From an uncultured Treponema sp. (GTDB lineage Bacteria; Spirochaetota; Spirochaetia; Treponematales; Treponemataceae), in contig CAMJZA010000007.1 of NCBI GenBank assembly GCA_946410085.1, positions 1 through 64,000 of the forward strand: a DNA stretch of 64,000 nt, given 5' to 3'. The translations under genes were made by a program, and so were the position numbers. Below, piece after piece: positions 1-8,979 of this stretch. Below the pieces are notes generated by a model that was not told the DNA's origin, did not search any database, and was given only the letters and a program-made list of their open reading frames with translations. Within the stretch, counting starts at the first letter, position 1. Each line of letters starts with the position of its first letter.

Positions 1-454
1 TGGCAGTATCCAGGAACTGCTGGATAAAATCTTCCCTGCCCGGGGCTTTATCCAAGAGGCCCTCCGTCTTCTTGTTGAATTCCTCCCGGAAGCGCTTGTC
101 GTGCAGGACTTCAAGCACCGCGCGGATGTAGCCGCCCTTGAGGGATTTGCGGCGGATGTCCGCATGGGCTTCTGCGATTTCTTTCAGTGTCCCGGAGTCC
201 GCAGTGAGCAAGTCCGCCGGGAGGAGCAAATTGTAATACTCCTTCTTGAATGCTCCGTTCCGGGTATCCTCGATGAGCCTGTCTATGTCAAAGCTTCCGT
301 CATCCGTGGCATACCTCTCCAACAGCTCGTCCGGTATGAGGACTTCGTTCTTCCTGTAATCATACAGGGTCACCGCGTAAAAGTATTCGGCCAGCAGCTT
401 GGTCAGATTGATCGGCTTGGCCATCGGAGAAAGATCCCGCACATTCTTGTTCAT
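1..454 (-). CDS. Hypothetical protein, C-terminally truncated by the window edge (MNKNVRDLSPMAKPINLTKLLAEYFYAVTLYDYRKNEVLIPDELL...)
   Basis: Open minus-strand frame from ATG at 454 to the window edge; absent from the ORF track because the stop lies outside the window. Confidence 0.7.
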   Translation of the reverse strand, partial: MNKNVRDLSPMAKPINLTKLLAEYFYAVTLYDYRKNEVLIPDELLERYATDDGSFDIDRLIEDTRNGAFKKEYYNLLLPADLLTADSGTLKEIAEAHADIRRKSLKGGYIRAVLEVLHDKRFREEFNKKTEGLLDKAPGREDFIQQFLDTA

Positions 455-631
455 AGAAGAATCTTAGCACGAATTCCCCCGCCTGGCAAGAACTGCAAGC
501 GAACGGATGCGGGGCGGGAAAAGGCCGTCCGCGGGATACGGCATGCTGCCGGAAAAACTGCACGTGCCCCTTCCCCGCCCCCTACAAATTCCCGGCGAAT
601 TGTGCTACACTAGGGGCAGGAGGAGCCGCAC

Positions 632-1732
632 ATGAGCGCCATGAACAACACCCCCATCGAAGTTGAAAGCGGAAAACTGCTGGAAAGCCTGCCCCGGCTC
701 TACGAGTCGGGCGTGACGGAGTTTTACATCCACGACCGTGCGCTGGCTTCCGACAGAAAAGCCCTGCTTTCGCTGATTGACCTTGCGGCGGAAAAATGCC
801 CCGACATCTTCCTTTCCCTCCCCGTCGACATCAGGCTCATAGACATGCCGCTCCTCGAAAAGCTGTCCGACCTGTTCGTTTCCATCGAGATTCCTTTTGA
901 AGGAACAGTAAAGGGCGGGGTCCTGACCTTTGACAGGAAACTCTACAAAGGAAAGGCCGCCCTGCTGAACGGCAGCGGACTCGTATTCGGCTTTTCGATG
1001 GGCTGGGGCGTCCAGCAGGGCGATACCTTCAGGGCCTTCCGCGACCGCCTGGACTTTGCAGTAAGCCTGTACCCGAACCACATCGAATTTCCCCAGTTCG
1101 GGCAGATGAAAAGCCCGGACACTCCGGCAGGCAGCGACCGGAACGGCAACAGCGGCATCCCGGGGAGCATCTCCGGCAACGCCCGTGGCGGCACCCGTGC
1201 CTCCGAAACCAAGATGACGGAAGCAAAGCCGACGGGCATCTACTCGTCCAAAGACCTGGACTTCTCGCGTTCAATGGCATTCGCCTGCCGGACCTTCTAC
1301 ACGGCAGGCAGGGCGGTTCCCTGGTTCAACCAGATCACCGCCGCCCTCAAGATATCCCCTTCCACCCTCTTTGCCGATGCAGACGAATGGCAGCAGTGCA
1401 ACAACTGTTCGTATTATACGGAATTCGTACCGGAGGATGCAGAACACAAGGAACTTGAGCGGATGCAGCTCGCCTTCTTCAGGGAAAAGTTCGAGGAAAA
1501 GCACAAGGGACATCTGTGGGCTGCGGCAGAAGACCTCATCCGCCTGAACGGTGCCTTCTCCCGCGTCGTTGAAGAAAATGAAGAAAGCACGCTGGAACTC
1601 AGCTACAGCCCCGACGACCTGCTTTCCCCGGAAGCAGGCGACCTCGCGCGCTTCTGCGATACCGTAACGGAAGAGCCCTGCACGGTCCGGGTTTACGAAA
1701 ACCGCGGCAATCCCGACTACCGGATCCTCTAG
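632..1732 (+). CDS. Hypothetical protein, possibly radical-SAM-like without an obvious CxxxCxxC motif
   Basis: 366 aa ORF, good coding character; TIM-barrel-like strand pattern; late CNNCSYY motif only. Confidence 0.65.
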   Translation: MSAMNNTPIEVESGKLLESLPRLYESGVTEFYIHDRALASDRKALLSLIDLAAEKCPDIFLSLPVDIRLIDMPLLEKLSDLFVSIEIPFEGTVKGGVLTFDRKLYKGKAALLNGSGLVFGFSMGWGVQQGDTFRAFRDRLDFAVSLYPNHIEFPQFGQMKSPDTPAGSDRNGNSGIPGSISGNARGGTRASETKMTEAKPTGIYSSKDLDFSRSMAFACRTFYTAGRAVPWFNQITAALKISPSTLFADADEWQQCNNCSYYTEFVPEDAEHKELERMQLAFFREKFEEKHKGHLWAAAEDLIRLNGAFSRVVEENEESTLELSYSPDDLLSPEAGDLARFCDTVTEEPCTVRVYENRGNPDYRIL

Positions 1733-1736
1733 ACAG

Positions 1737-3260
1737 TCAGTACTTCTCCCCCGTAAACAGCTCAAACTGCTCGTAGCCCTGAAAGCGGAGCATGTCCCAG
1801 CCGTTGCAGACCTTGCAGCCCACCTCGGAAGCCCGCCGCATGATCGGTGTGACGGACGGCACATAGATGATGTCGAACAGCATCTCCTTCCCCGTAAATG
1901 CGTAGAAGGAGAGGGGATCGTTTTCCGCCGTTGACGGCGGCGCCGCATTCATGCCGACCGACGTCGTCTGGATAATCAGGTCGCTGTATTTCCGCAGGGC
2001 CCGGACGGTCTTTACGGACGGCTCCTTGGGCAGCACCTCGTACTCAAAGCCGTAGCGTTCGGCAAGGGCAACCGCCTTGGACAGCGTCCGGTTAAAGACA
2101 CATGCCTTTGCCCTGAGCGACTTCACCGCCCAGGCAATTGCCTTTGCGGCGCCGCCCGCCCCGATGATCGACACTTTCCAGCCGTGCAGGTCCTTTGTCC
2201 CCGTAAACTTGAGCAGGGCGGCAGTAAAGCCCGTGCCGTCCGTATTGTAGGCCTTCCACACCCCGTCCTGCTTGACGAGCGTATTGCTTGAACCGATTGC
2301 CCGAACCTTCTCGTCCTGCTCCCCCACGCATTCAAGCACCTTCTCCTTGTGGGACACCGTCACTGAAAGTCCGGTCATGCCGACCGTATCCGCAAAATCG
2401 ACGGCTTCCTTCACGTTCGGCGTCTTGACGGGGATATAGACGGCATTTATATTGTGTTCCGCATAGCCGGAGTTATGCAGTTCCGGACTCGACGTCGCAG
2501 TCAGGGGCCAGCCGGTAATGCCGAACACCTTCGTCGTTTCGCTCAGCGACGAAAAATGGTATACCTCCTGCAGGGTCTTGGGATCAATATGCCCCAGGTT
2601 CGAAATTCCCTCGCTCTTTTCCACCGGAGATACGAAGGTAAGGTAATTCTTGAGCTTTGCCGACAGGATCCGGGACGGCAGGCCGAGCGGCCCCATCGCA
2701 ATCAGGATATGCTGGTTGTCCGTCAACTGCCCGGCCTCCCGGAACAGGTCCGTCACATCGGAAAGCGAACGGGGCATGAAGGCAATCTTGGGAATTTCAT
2801 AGTTGGAAGCCCTCAGGTCGTCCAGACGGCCGACGACATTCTTTATGGGATTGTTCATGTCGTGCACGCTGCGGATAATCCGCGTCCCGAATGCGAGTGC
2901 GGCATCCTGCAGGCTGGGAACATAAAAGTCGTCCTCAAAGTCAACGTAGGCAAAGTTCTTGGACCGGTCGGAATCCGCAAACGAGAGGGCACGCGCAAAC
3001 ATGACGGTCCGCGCCCCCTCCCCTTCCACATACTGGCCGCCGTCAATCGACCGGCGGATCGTCAGCAGGGAAGGAATGCCCGCCAGCGCAGGAAAGCGCC
3101 GGATCAGGAGGCGCTCGTCGGTATTCAGAAAATCCGCCCGCAGTTCAACCATATCAATGTAATTGCGGTATTTTTCGAGCAGGGCAAGGTCTTCGCTCAG
3201 CGTCCTGCCGGTCAGCGTCATACAGATTTTCGGTCGTTCCATAATCACGGATTGTAGCAC
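1737..3260 (-). CDS. aroDE: Bifunctional 3-dehydroquinate dehydratase (type I)/shikimate dehydrogenase
   Basis: N-terminal type I DHQase (ICMTLTGRTL..VELRAD, HDMNNP), C-terminal AroE (GWPLTATSSPELHN, NTDGTGF, GAGGAAKA). Confidence 0.92.
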   Translation of the reverse strand: MLQSVIMERPKICMTLTGRTLSEDLALLEKYRNYIDMVELRADFLNTDERLLIRRFPALAGIPSLLTIRRSIDGGQYVEGEGARTVMFARALSFADSDRSKNFAYVDFEDDFYVPSLQDAALAFGTRIIRSVHDMNNPIKNVVGRLDDLRASNYEIPKIAFMPRSLSDVTDLFREAGQLTDNQHILIAMGPLGLPSRILSAKLKNYLTFVSPVEKSEGISNLGHIDPKTLQEVYHFSSLSETTKVFGITGWPLTATSSPELHNSGYAEHNINAVYIPVKTPNVKEAVDFADTVGMTGLSVTVSHKEKVLECVGEQDEKVRAIGSSNTLVKQDGVWKAYNTDGTGFTAALLKFTGTKDLHGWKVSIIGAGGAAKAIAWAVKSLRAKACVFNRTLSKAVALAERYGFEYEVLPKEPSVKTVRALRKYSDLIIQTTSVGMNAAPPSTAENDPLSFYAFTGKEMLFDIIYVPSVTPIMRRASEVGCKVCNGWDMLRFQGYEQFELFTGEKY

Positions 3261-3408
3261 ATCGTGCCGTTTTTATAAAGAGAATTTGCGCCGAACTTTA
3301 CGAAAAAACCCGGACGAACTCAGGCATCTTATGCGAACTCAGGCGGCCCGGACATGTGCTCCGAGTCCTGCCGTGCGTGAACACAGGCGACCGGCAAACA
3401 CAGGCGGC

Positions 3409-4743
3409 CTACTCCGTTTCCTTCGATTTGTTTTCGAATTTCGTGTAGGAGGAAATGAAGAGGACCGGCACGTCACCGATGGGACCGTTGCGCTGCTTGG
3501 CGACGATGAGCTTGCGGTCCTGCACGGGGTTGTACTCCTCGCCCTCCTTCTGCTTCTGCCGCTCGCCGTGGATGAACATGACGACGTCCGCATCCTGCTC
3601 GATGGAACCGGAACCGCGCAGCTGGGCAAGGTTCGGCTCCTCTCCTTCCGCGGCACGGGCGACCTGACAGAGGACGACAATCGGAATTTCCAGTTCGCGG
3701 GCAAGGCTCTTGAGCGACTTGGAAATCAGGGACTGCTGGGTGTACATTTCCATCTTGTCTTCGTTGTCCAGCGTGATGAGTCCGATGTAGTCAATGAAGA
3801 TGATCTTCACGTCATGCTTCGCCTTCATGCGCCGCGCCATCGCCCGCAGGTCCAGCAGCTTCATGTTCGGCGTGTCCACGATGTAGAGGGGGGACGAATA
3901 GCAGGAGCTCGCCGCATCCTGCAGCTTCTTGAAGTCTTCCATCTTTAAAAGCCCGTTGCGGAGTCTCGTACCGGGCACGCGGGCGACCTGGGACAAAAGG
4001 CGCTGGCCGATCTGGTCGCTGCTCATTTCCAGGCTGAAGAAGCCGGCCGGAATCTGCTTTTCGATCGCAATGTGCTGGAGCATCGACAGGGCAAGGGCAG
4101 TCTTTCCCATCGAAGGTCGCGCGCCCACGATGATCATTTCCGAGTTCTGGAAGCCGCTCGTCATGCTGTCCAGCTGGGTCAGGCCTGTTTCAATGCCGGA
4201 AACCGCGCTCTTGTTCTTGTAGCGCTCATCGATCCGCCGGATGGACTCGGGAACGATGTCCTGCAGGGACTGGATTCTGGTCGTCTGGTTGGTGTCGGTC
4301 AGGCGGAAAATCCGCTGCTCGGCTTCTTCCAGGATGGAACGGCTCTCCTTGGTCTGGTCAAAGCTTTCCGCCTTTATCTCGTCCGAAATGCCGATGAGGT
4401 TGCGGCGGACCGACCGGTCCATGACGATCGAGGCGTAGTATTCCCAGTTCGCGCTCGTCGGGGTCTTGTCCGTCAGGGCGGAGATGTAGGGAATACCCCC
4501 CGCCTGCTCAAGCTTGCCGTTCTTGGTCAGGTCTTCTATGAGCGTGATGAGGTCGCCCTTGCTGCCCTGATTGGACAGGTTGATGAGCGAACTGAATATC
4601 ACCTGGTTCCGCAGGTCGTAGAAATACTCGCTCCTGAGGCGCGCAACGATCTCGCTGACGCACTTCCAGTCCAGCAGCATCGCTCCGAGCGTCGCCTGTT
4701 CCGCATCCAGATCGTGCGGCGGCACCTTGTCCTTGAGTTCCAT
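3409..4743 (-). CDS. dnaB: Replicative DNA helicase DnaB
   Basis: PPHDLDAEQATLGAMLLD, Walker A GARPSMGKTALAL, IDYIGLI, LAQLRGSGSIEQDADVV. Confidence 0.95.
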   Translation of the reverse strand: MELKDKVPPHDLDAEQATLGAMLLDWKCVSEIVARLRSEYFYDLRNQVIFSSLINLSNQGSKGDLITLIEDLTKNGKLEQAGGIPYISALTDKTPTSANWEYYASIVMDRSVRRNLIGISDEIKAESFDQTKESRSILEEAEQRIFRLTDTNQTTRIQSLQDIVPESIRRIDERYKNKSAVSGIETGLTQLDSMTSGFQNSEMIIVGARPSMGKTALALSMLQHIAIEKQIPAGFFSLEMSSDQIGQRLLSQVARVPGTRLRNGLLKMEDFKKLQDAASSCYSSPLYIVDTPNMKLLDLRAMARRMKAKHDVKIIFIDYIGLITLDNEDKMEMYTQQSLISKSLKSLARELEIPIVVLCQVARAAEGEEPNLAQLRGSGSIEQDADVVMFIHGERQKQKEGEEYNPVQDRKLIVAKQRNGPIGDVPVLFISSYTKFENKSKETE

Positions 4744-4771
4744 GCGTACACCTCCTGTCCCGTTTTTCCAT

Positions 4772-4803
4772 AAAAAAAGCCAACGTTTCCGTTGGCTTTT
4801 TGG
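4772..4803. terminator. Bidirectional Rho-independent terminator between rplI and dnaB
   Basis: AAAAAGCCAACG-TTTC-CGTTGGCTTTTT hairpin flanked by A/T runs. Confidence 0.8.
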
Positions 4804-4854
4804 CTTTCAATTCAAACCCTTCCGACCGGACAAACCGATCAGACTGCTGCGGCC

Positions 4855-5436
4855 TTAGTTGGCAGCATCAGCGTTTCCGTCGGAAGCAGCGTCCGCAGCG
4901 CCTGCCTCTGCCGGGGCTGCAGCCTTCTCATCGCTGTCCTTGGCACGGGGCTTGCGGGACGTTGCGGCAGCCTTCTTGGACTCCTCGGTCTCCTGAGCCT
5001 TGATTGAAATCTTGACCTCAGCGACCTCGGCCTCGTACAGGTGTACCTTAAAGGTAAAGTTGCCGACAGCCTTGAAGCTCAGGCCGGGAATCTCAATCTT
5101 CTTGCGCTCAATCTCAAAACCGTTCTTCTCGAACCAGTCCATGAGGGTCTGGCTCGTAACGGAACCGAAGAGCTTGCCGTTGTTTCCGGCGGGAAGCGTG
5201 AGCTCTATGTTCAGGGCCTCCAGCTTTTCCTTCAGGCTGCGGCTGTTCTCGCGCTTCGCCTGCTTGCGGGCCTCAATCTCAGCCCGCTTGCCTTCAAAGT
5301 AGGCCTCTGCATCCGGAGTATCAGGCACCGCCAGTTCACGGGGGAACAGGTAGTTGCGTGCATAACCGCGGGCAACGTTCTTTATGTCACCCATCTCACC
5401 CAGATGCTTTACGTCATCGTTCAGAATAACTTTCAT
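4855..5436 (-). CDS. rplI: 50S ribosomal protein L9
   Basis: [32 protein letters not shown]; acidic/Ala C-terminal extension. Confidence 0.95.
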   Translation of the reverse strand: MKVILNDDVKHLGEMGDIKNVARGYARNYLFPRELAVPDTPDAEAYFEGKRAEIEARKQAKRENSRSLKEKLEALNIELTLPAGNNGKLFGSVTSQTLMDWFEKNGFEIERKKIEIPGLSFKAVGNFTFKVHLYEAEVAEVKISIKAQETEESKKAAATSRKPRAKDSDEKAAAPAEAGAADAASDGNADAAN

Positions 5437-5602
5437 ATCAAGCTCCTTTTATCGTAAAAAGTAAAGGATGCCGGAAACAAAGGCGTTCCGGCTGTCCCGA
5501 AATCATGCCGCCTGCGTCACCAGGAGTTGGATCGCAGCGGCATCAAAAATAGTGTTCCGTTCCGGTTCTGTCAGTCAGTCCCGGCAGTATCCGCCGGATG
5601 CG

Positions 5603-5941
5603 TTAGTCCGCAACGTAGGGAAGCAGGCAGATTGCCCGTGCCCGCTTGATGGCGCGCGCAAGCTCACGCTGGTGCTTTGCGCAGGTGCCGGTGATGCGGC
5701 GGGGCAGGATCTTGCCGCGCTCAGTCGTGAAGCGGCGGAGTGCATCTGCATCCTTATAGTCAATCTTGGTCTTGTTTGCGCAGAAGCGGCAGACCCGCTT
5801 GTGGAAGAATGCGCGGCCCTTTCCGCGTCCGCGTCCGTCATCGTCGCGGCCAGCGTCTGCACCCTGCGTGACGTTTGCCTGGGCGATGTCGTCCATCTTC
5901 TTGTCGTCTATGCTTGCATTGTTCGTCATTTCGTCTGACAT
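5603..5941 (-). CDS. rpsR: 30S ribosomal protein S18 with acidic N-terminal extension
   Basis: [55 protein letters not shown]. Confidence 0.93.
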   Translation of the reverse strand: MSDEMTNNASIDDKKMDDIAQANVTQGADAGRDDDGRGRGKGRAFFHKRVCRFCANKTKIDYKDADALRRFTTERGKILPRRITGTCAKHQRELARAIKRARAICLLPYVAD

Positions 5942-5990
5942 AGTAAACTCCTGTTATAGGTACTTGGAGAGGCTGCGGGAGCCCCTGAAT

Positions 5991-6485
5991 TTAGAACGGC
6001 ACGTCCTCGGGGAAGCCCCCGTCGCCGCCGTAACTGTCTGCGGGCTGCTGCATCGGCTGCGGCGTATAGCCGGAACGTGCCTGCCCGCCGCCCTGATAGC
6101 CGCCTGCAGAATAGCCTGATCCACCGGAATAGCCGGACCCGTTCGAGTCCGAGCGGCCGCCGAGCAGCTGGACGGAAGATGCCATGATTTTTATCTTGGA
6201 GCGGTTCTGCCCGCTCTCCTTATCCTGCCACCTGTCCTGTTTCAGCGAACCCTGTATGCCGACCTGCTTTCCCTTTGTCAGGTACTGCTTGAAGTTCTCC
6301 GCCGATTTACTGATATAGGAAATATCGAAGAAATTGGCTTCTTCGACCCACTGCTCACCTTCCTTCTTGCTCCGGTTAACGGCAATGGAAAAGGCAAGGG
6401 CCGCCGTTCCGCTCGGCAGATAGCTGAGCTCAGCATCCCTCGTGAGCCTTCCGACCAAAATCACACTGTTTATATCAGATGCCAT
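5991..6485 (-). CDS. ssb: Single-stranded DNA-binding protein
   Basis: INSVILVGRLTRDAEL..., Gly-rich linker, acidic tip GGFPEDVPF. Confidence 0.95.
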   Translation of the reverse strand: MASDINSVILVGRLTRDAELSYLPSGTAALAFSIAVNRSKKEGEQWVEEANFFDISYISKSAENFKQYLTKGKQVGIQGSLKQDRWQDKESGQNRSKIKIMASSVQLLGGRSDSNGSGYSGGSGYSAGGYQGGGQARSGYTPQPMQQPADSYGGDGGFPEDVPF

Positions 6486-6503
6486 CGGGAACTCCGTCTG
6501 CGC

Positions 6504-6794
6504 TTAGGCTTCCTTCTCGTCCTTTGCGACGAAAAGATAGCGAAGAAGATTCATGTTCAGCTTGAACTGCCGGTCCATCTCTGAAATCTTGGCGGGATTT
6601 GCCCTGATGTGGAAGAGGATGAAGCGGCCGCGGCGCAGCTTGTTGATTTCATAGGTAAGATCGCGGTCACCGAAGGGCTCTTCCTTCTCGATTTCCACTC
6701 CAAAACTGGCGAGGTCGGCCTTGAGGGTATCCGTACCTGCCTTGAACTTATCTTCCGCCTCCGGGAAGATAGACATAAGTTCATACTTTCTCAT
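6504..6794 (-). CDS. rpsF: 30S ribosomal protein S6
   Basis: MRKYELMSIFPEAED..., S6 fold; operon position before ssb-rpsR. Confidence 0.93.
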   Translation of the reverse strand: MRKYELMSIFPEAEDKFKAGTDTLKADLASFGVEIEKEEPFGDRDLTYEINKLRRGRFILFHIRANPAKISEMDRQFKLNMNLLRYLFVAKDEKEA

Positions 6795-6964
6795 CGTACA
6801 ATCTCCTTATGGTCTGAATTGGGGAGCGGAACGCGTCCGCTCCAAGGGGTGTAGTATTCTAGCAAATCTCCCCTCCCGCGTCAAGGCGTCCGTTTTTTTC
6901 AGGATTTTTCAGGAACGGCTGGACAATCTCGACATTCATGGCAAACCTGTACAGATAAAAGGGC

Positions 6965-8002
6965 ATGAGAAACACAAAAACAACACCCCCGGACGGAGGT
7001 CGCCGCACCTCCCTGCCGGCTGCTGCCGTCTGCCTCCTGCTCTGCCTGTGCCTGGCCGCCTGTCCCGCCGGACCGGTCTTGCGGACAAAGGCGGACACCG
7101 GCTGCCGCCTGCGGCTGGTCAGCTGGAACGTGCAGACCTTCTTTGACGCAGAACGGGCAGGCACCGAGTACAAAGAGTTCGCCTCTCCCAAAAACTGGGG
7201 CGAAGAAGCCTACCGCACCCGGCTCAAACGCCTCTGCGACAGCCTTGCCGTCCTGCATGCCGACGTGCTTGTCCTGCAGGAAATCGAAAACGAGGCGGTC
7301 CTGCAGGACATCAGCAACTTCCTCTCTGCGCAGCCCCTCCCGGGCCGCCGCTACCGCTGGGCTGCCTTTACCCGCGAAGAAGGCGCCGCCCTGGGCTGTG
7401 CGGTCCTGTCCCGCTGGCCGCTGGACTTTCCCCGCTGCCACGGCATCGACGTCCGTTCGCCGCAGACGGCAAAGCCCGGCCTGCGGCCCCTCCTGCAGGT
7501 CCGCGTCATGAAAAAGGACCGCTCCTGTACGATCCTCGTGAATCACTGGAAAAGCATGTCCGGGGGAAAAGATTCGGGCGGGCGCTGGCGGGAAGCACAG
7601 GAAGCCCTGCTGGCCTCCTGCCTGAAAGAACTGCGGAACCAGCCCGCCGTTGCCTGCGGCGACTTTAACCGCGACATCGGCGAGTTCCGCCGGGAATACA
7701 GTGACGCCGGACAGACCGGCAGGATTGTCCTGCGCAGCGGGAACGGAGAGGACATAGCCGTTGCGTCACCCTGGTTCCTGCCGGACGGCAGGCTTGCCGG
7801 TCCCGGCAGCTATTATTACCGGGAAGCATGGTCGCGGATAGACAGTTTTTTCTCCTCCGGGAAAATGCTGCTGGAGGATTTCACGGTCGAAACGGAAGGC
7901 CCCTGGTGCTACGATGACACGAAGATTCCCCGGAAATACCAGCCGTGGAACGGCAGGGGCTATTCAGACCACCTGCCGCTTTCCTGTACGATCGTGTTTT
8001 GA
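6965..8002 (+). CDS. Endonuclease/exonuclease/phosphatase family protein, predicted lipoprotein
   Basis: LVSWNVQTFFD, LQEIEN, CGDFNRD, SDHLPL motifs; N-terminal LCLAAC lipobox. Confidence 0.85.
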   Translation: MRNTKTTPPDGGRRTSLPAAAVCLLLCLCLAACPAGPVLRTKADTGCRLRLVSWNVQTFFDAERAGTEYKEFASPKNWGEEAYRTRLKRLCDSLAVLHADVLVLQEIENEAVLQDISNFLSAQPLPGRRYRWAAFTREEGAALGCAVLSRWPLDFPRCHGIDVRSPQTAKPGLRPLLQVRVMKKDRSCTILVNHWKSMSGGKDSGGRWREAQEALLASCLKELRNQPAVACGDFNRDIGEFRREYSDAGQTGRIVLRSGNGEDIAVASPWFLPDGRLAGPGSYYYREAWSRIDSFFSSGKMLLEDFTVETEGPWCYDDTKIPRKYQPWNGRGYSDHLPLSCTIVF

Positions 8003-8008
8003 AGCCCG

Positions 8009-8314
8009 TCAGTTCCCGGCCTTCCGCAGGCGGTGCCGGGGATCGCTCACAAAGAGGATGCCGAGCCAGATGAGCAGGGCAAGAACAATGACGGACACAC
8101 CGAGGAAGCCGTCGTTTACCATATCGGCGGCTGCCGGGGTAAAATAGGCTTCCCGCAGTTCCGCATATTCGAACACGGCATCAACGGACCACATGAGCGA
8201 AGCCCCCCAGAAGAGGGCGCAGAGGGCGCCGACCTTCAGCTGGCGGGCAGTATCACTGACGTACCAGATGACGCTCACGACGATGGCGGCGAGCAGGGAC
8301 AGCAGCAGCGTCAC
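8009..8314 (-). CDS. Small membrane protein, GTG start overlapping upstream stop (GTGA)
   Basis: VTLLLSLLAAIVVSVIWYVSD... hydrophobic helices; start trimmed from the 136 aa ORF. Confidence 0.55.
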   Translation of the reverse strand: MTLLLSLLAAIVVSVIWYVSDTARQLKVGALCALFWGASLMWSVDAVFEYAELREAYFTPAAADMVNDGFLGVSVIVLALLIWLGILFVSDPRHRLRKAGN

Positions 8315-8766
8315 AGGGCTGCCCCCTGCATGCCGGACAGACTGCGGAGGCTGCCGCTTCCGGGGGAACCTGCGTCCCGCTGCGCAATCCTGTCCGCAAT
8401 GAAGCTCGCAAGCGCCCATGCCGCCGTCACGAAGATGCTCATGGAAACACCGACCGTCGCCATCTCATGCAGCATTTCCGCCCGGGCCGCAGGGGCGGCG
8501 GCAGCCGTCAGGAAGGGGAAGAAAGGCTGAATTTCCCCGTGCCAGAGGTGCTCAAAGGCAAGGAGCGCAGAACCGCCCCAGAGCAGGGCGTTCAGGCGCC
8601 TGAGCTTCTGCGAAAAAGGCTCACGGCTCACGGTCACGCCGGCAGCTCCGGTCCCTGCAGCCGCGTCTGCGCCTCCGGCAGCACCCTGCCGTTCCCGCCT
8701 TTCCAGCAGCTTCGCTACCGCCGTCGTAATGATTGCTTCCGTAACCGGTACCAGAAAACACGCCAT
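8311..8766 (-). CDS. Small hypothetical membrane protein
   Basis: 151 aa ORF with hydrophobic segments, immediately upstream of and coupled to 8009..8314. Confidence 0.55.
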   Translation of the reverse strand: MACFLVPVTEAIITTAVAKLLERRERQGAAGGADAAAGTGAAGVTVSREPFSQKLRRLNALLWGGSALLAFEHLWHGEIQPFFPFLTAAAAPAARAEMLHEMATVGVSMSIFVTAAWALASFIADRIAQRDAGSPGSGSLRSLSGMQGAAL

Positions 8767-8979
8767 AATCAGTTCCTCCTCTCAATCTCACAGGCAGCCG
8801 TATGTACCGCATGCCGCTTGCCGCTTGCGTCCAGCCTGCTTCTCCCAAGAATAGCACAGGCCCCTGCCGCTGTCAACGAAAACCCGTTTTTCCGAAAGAA
8901 ATCCTTGACAAAGCCGCAGGGGCATGCGAAAATTATCGTAAGAATATTGTAAAAAGTAACATAAGGAAGGCGGTGTTGT

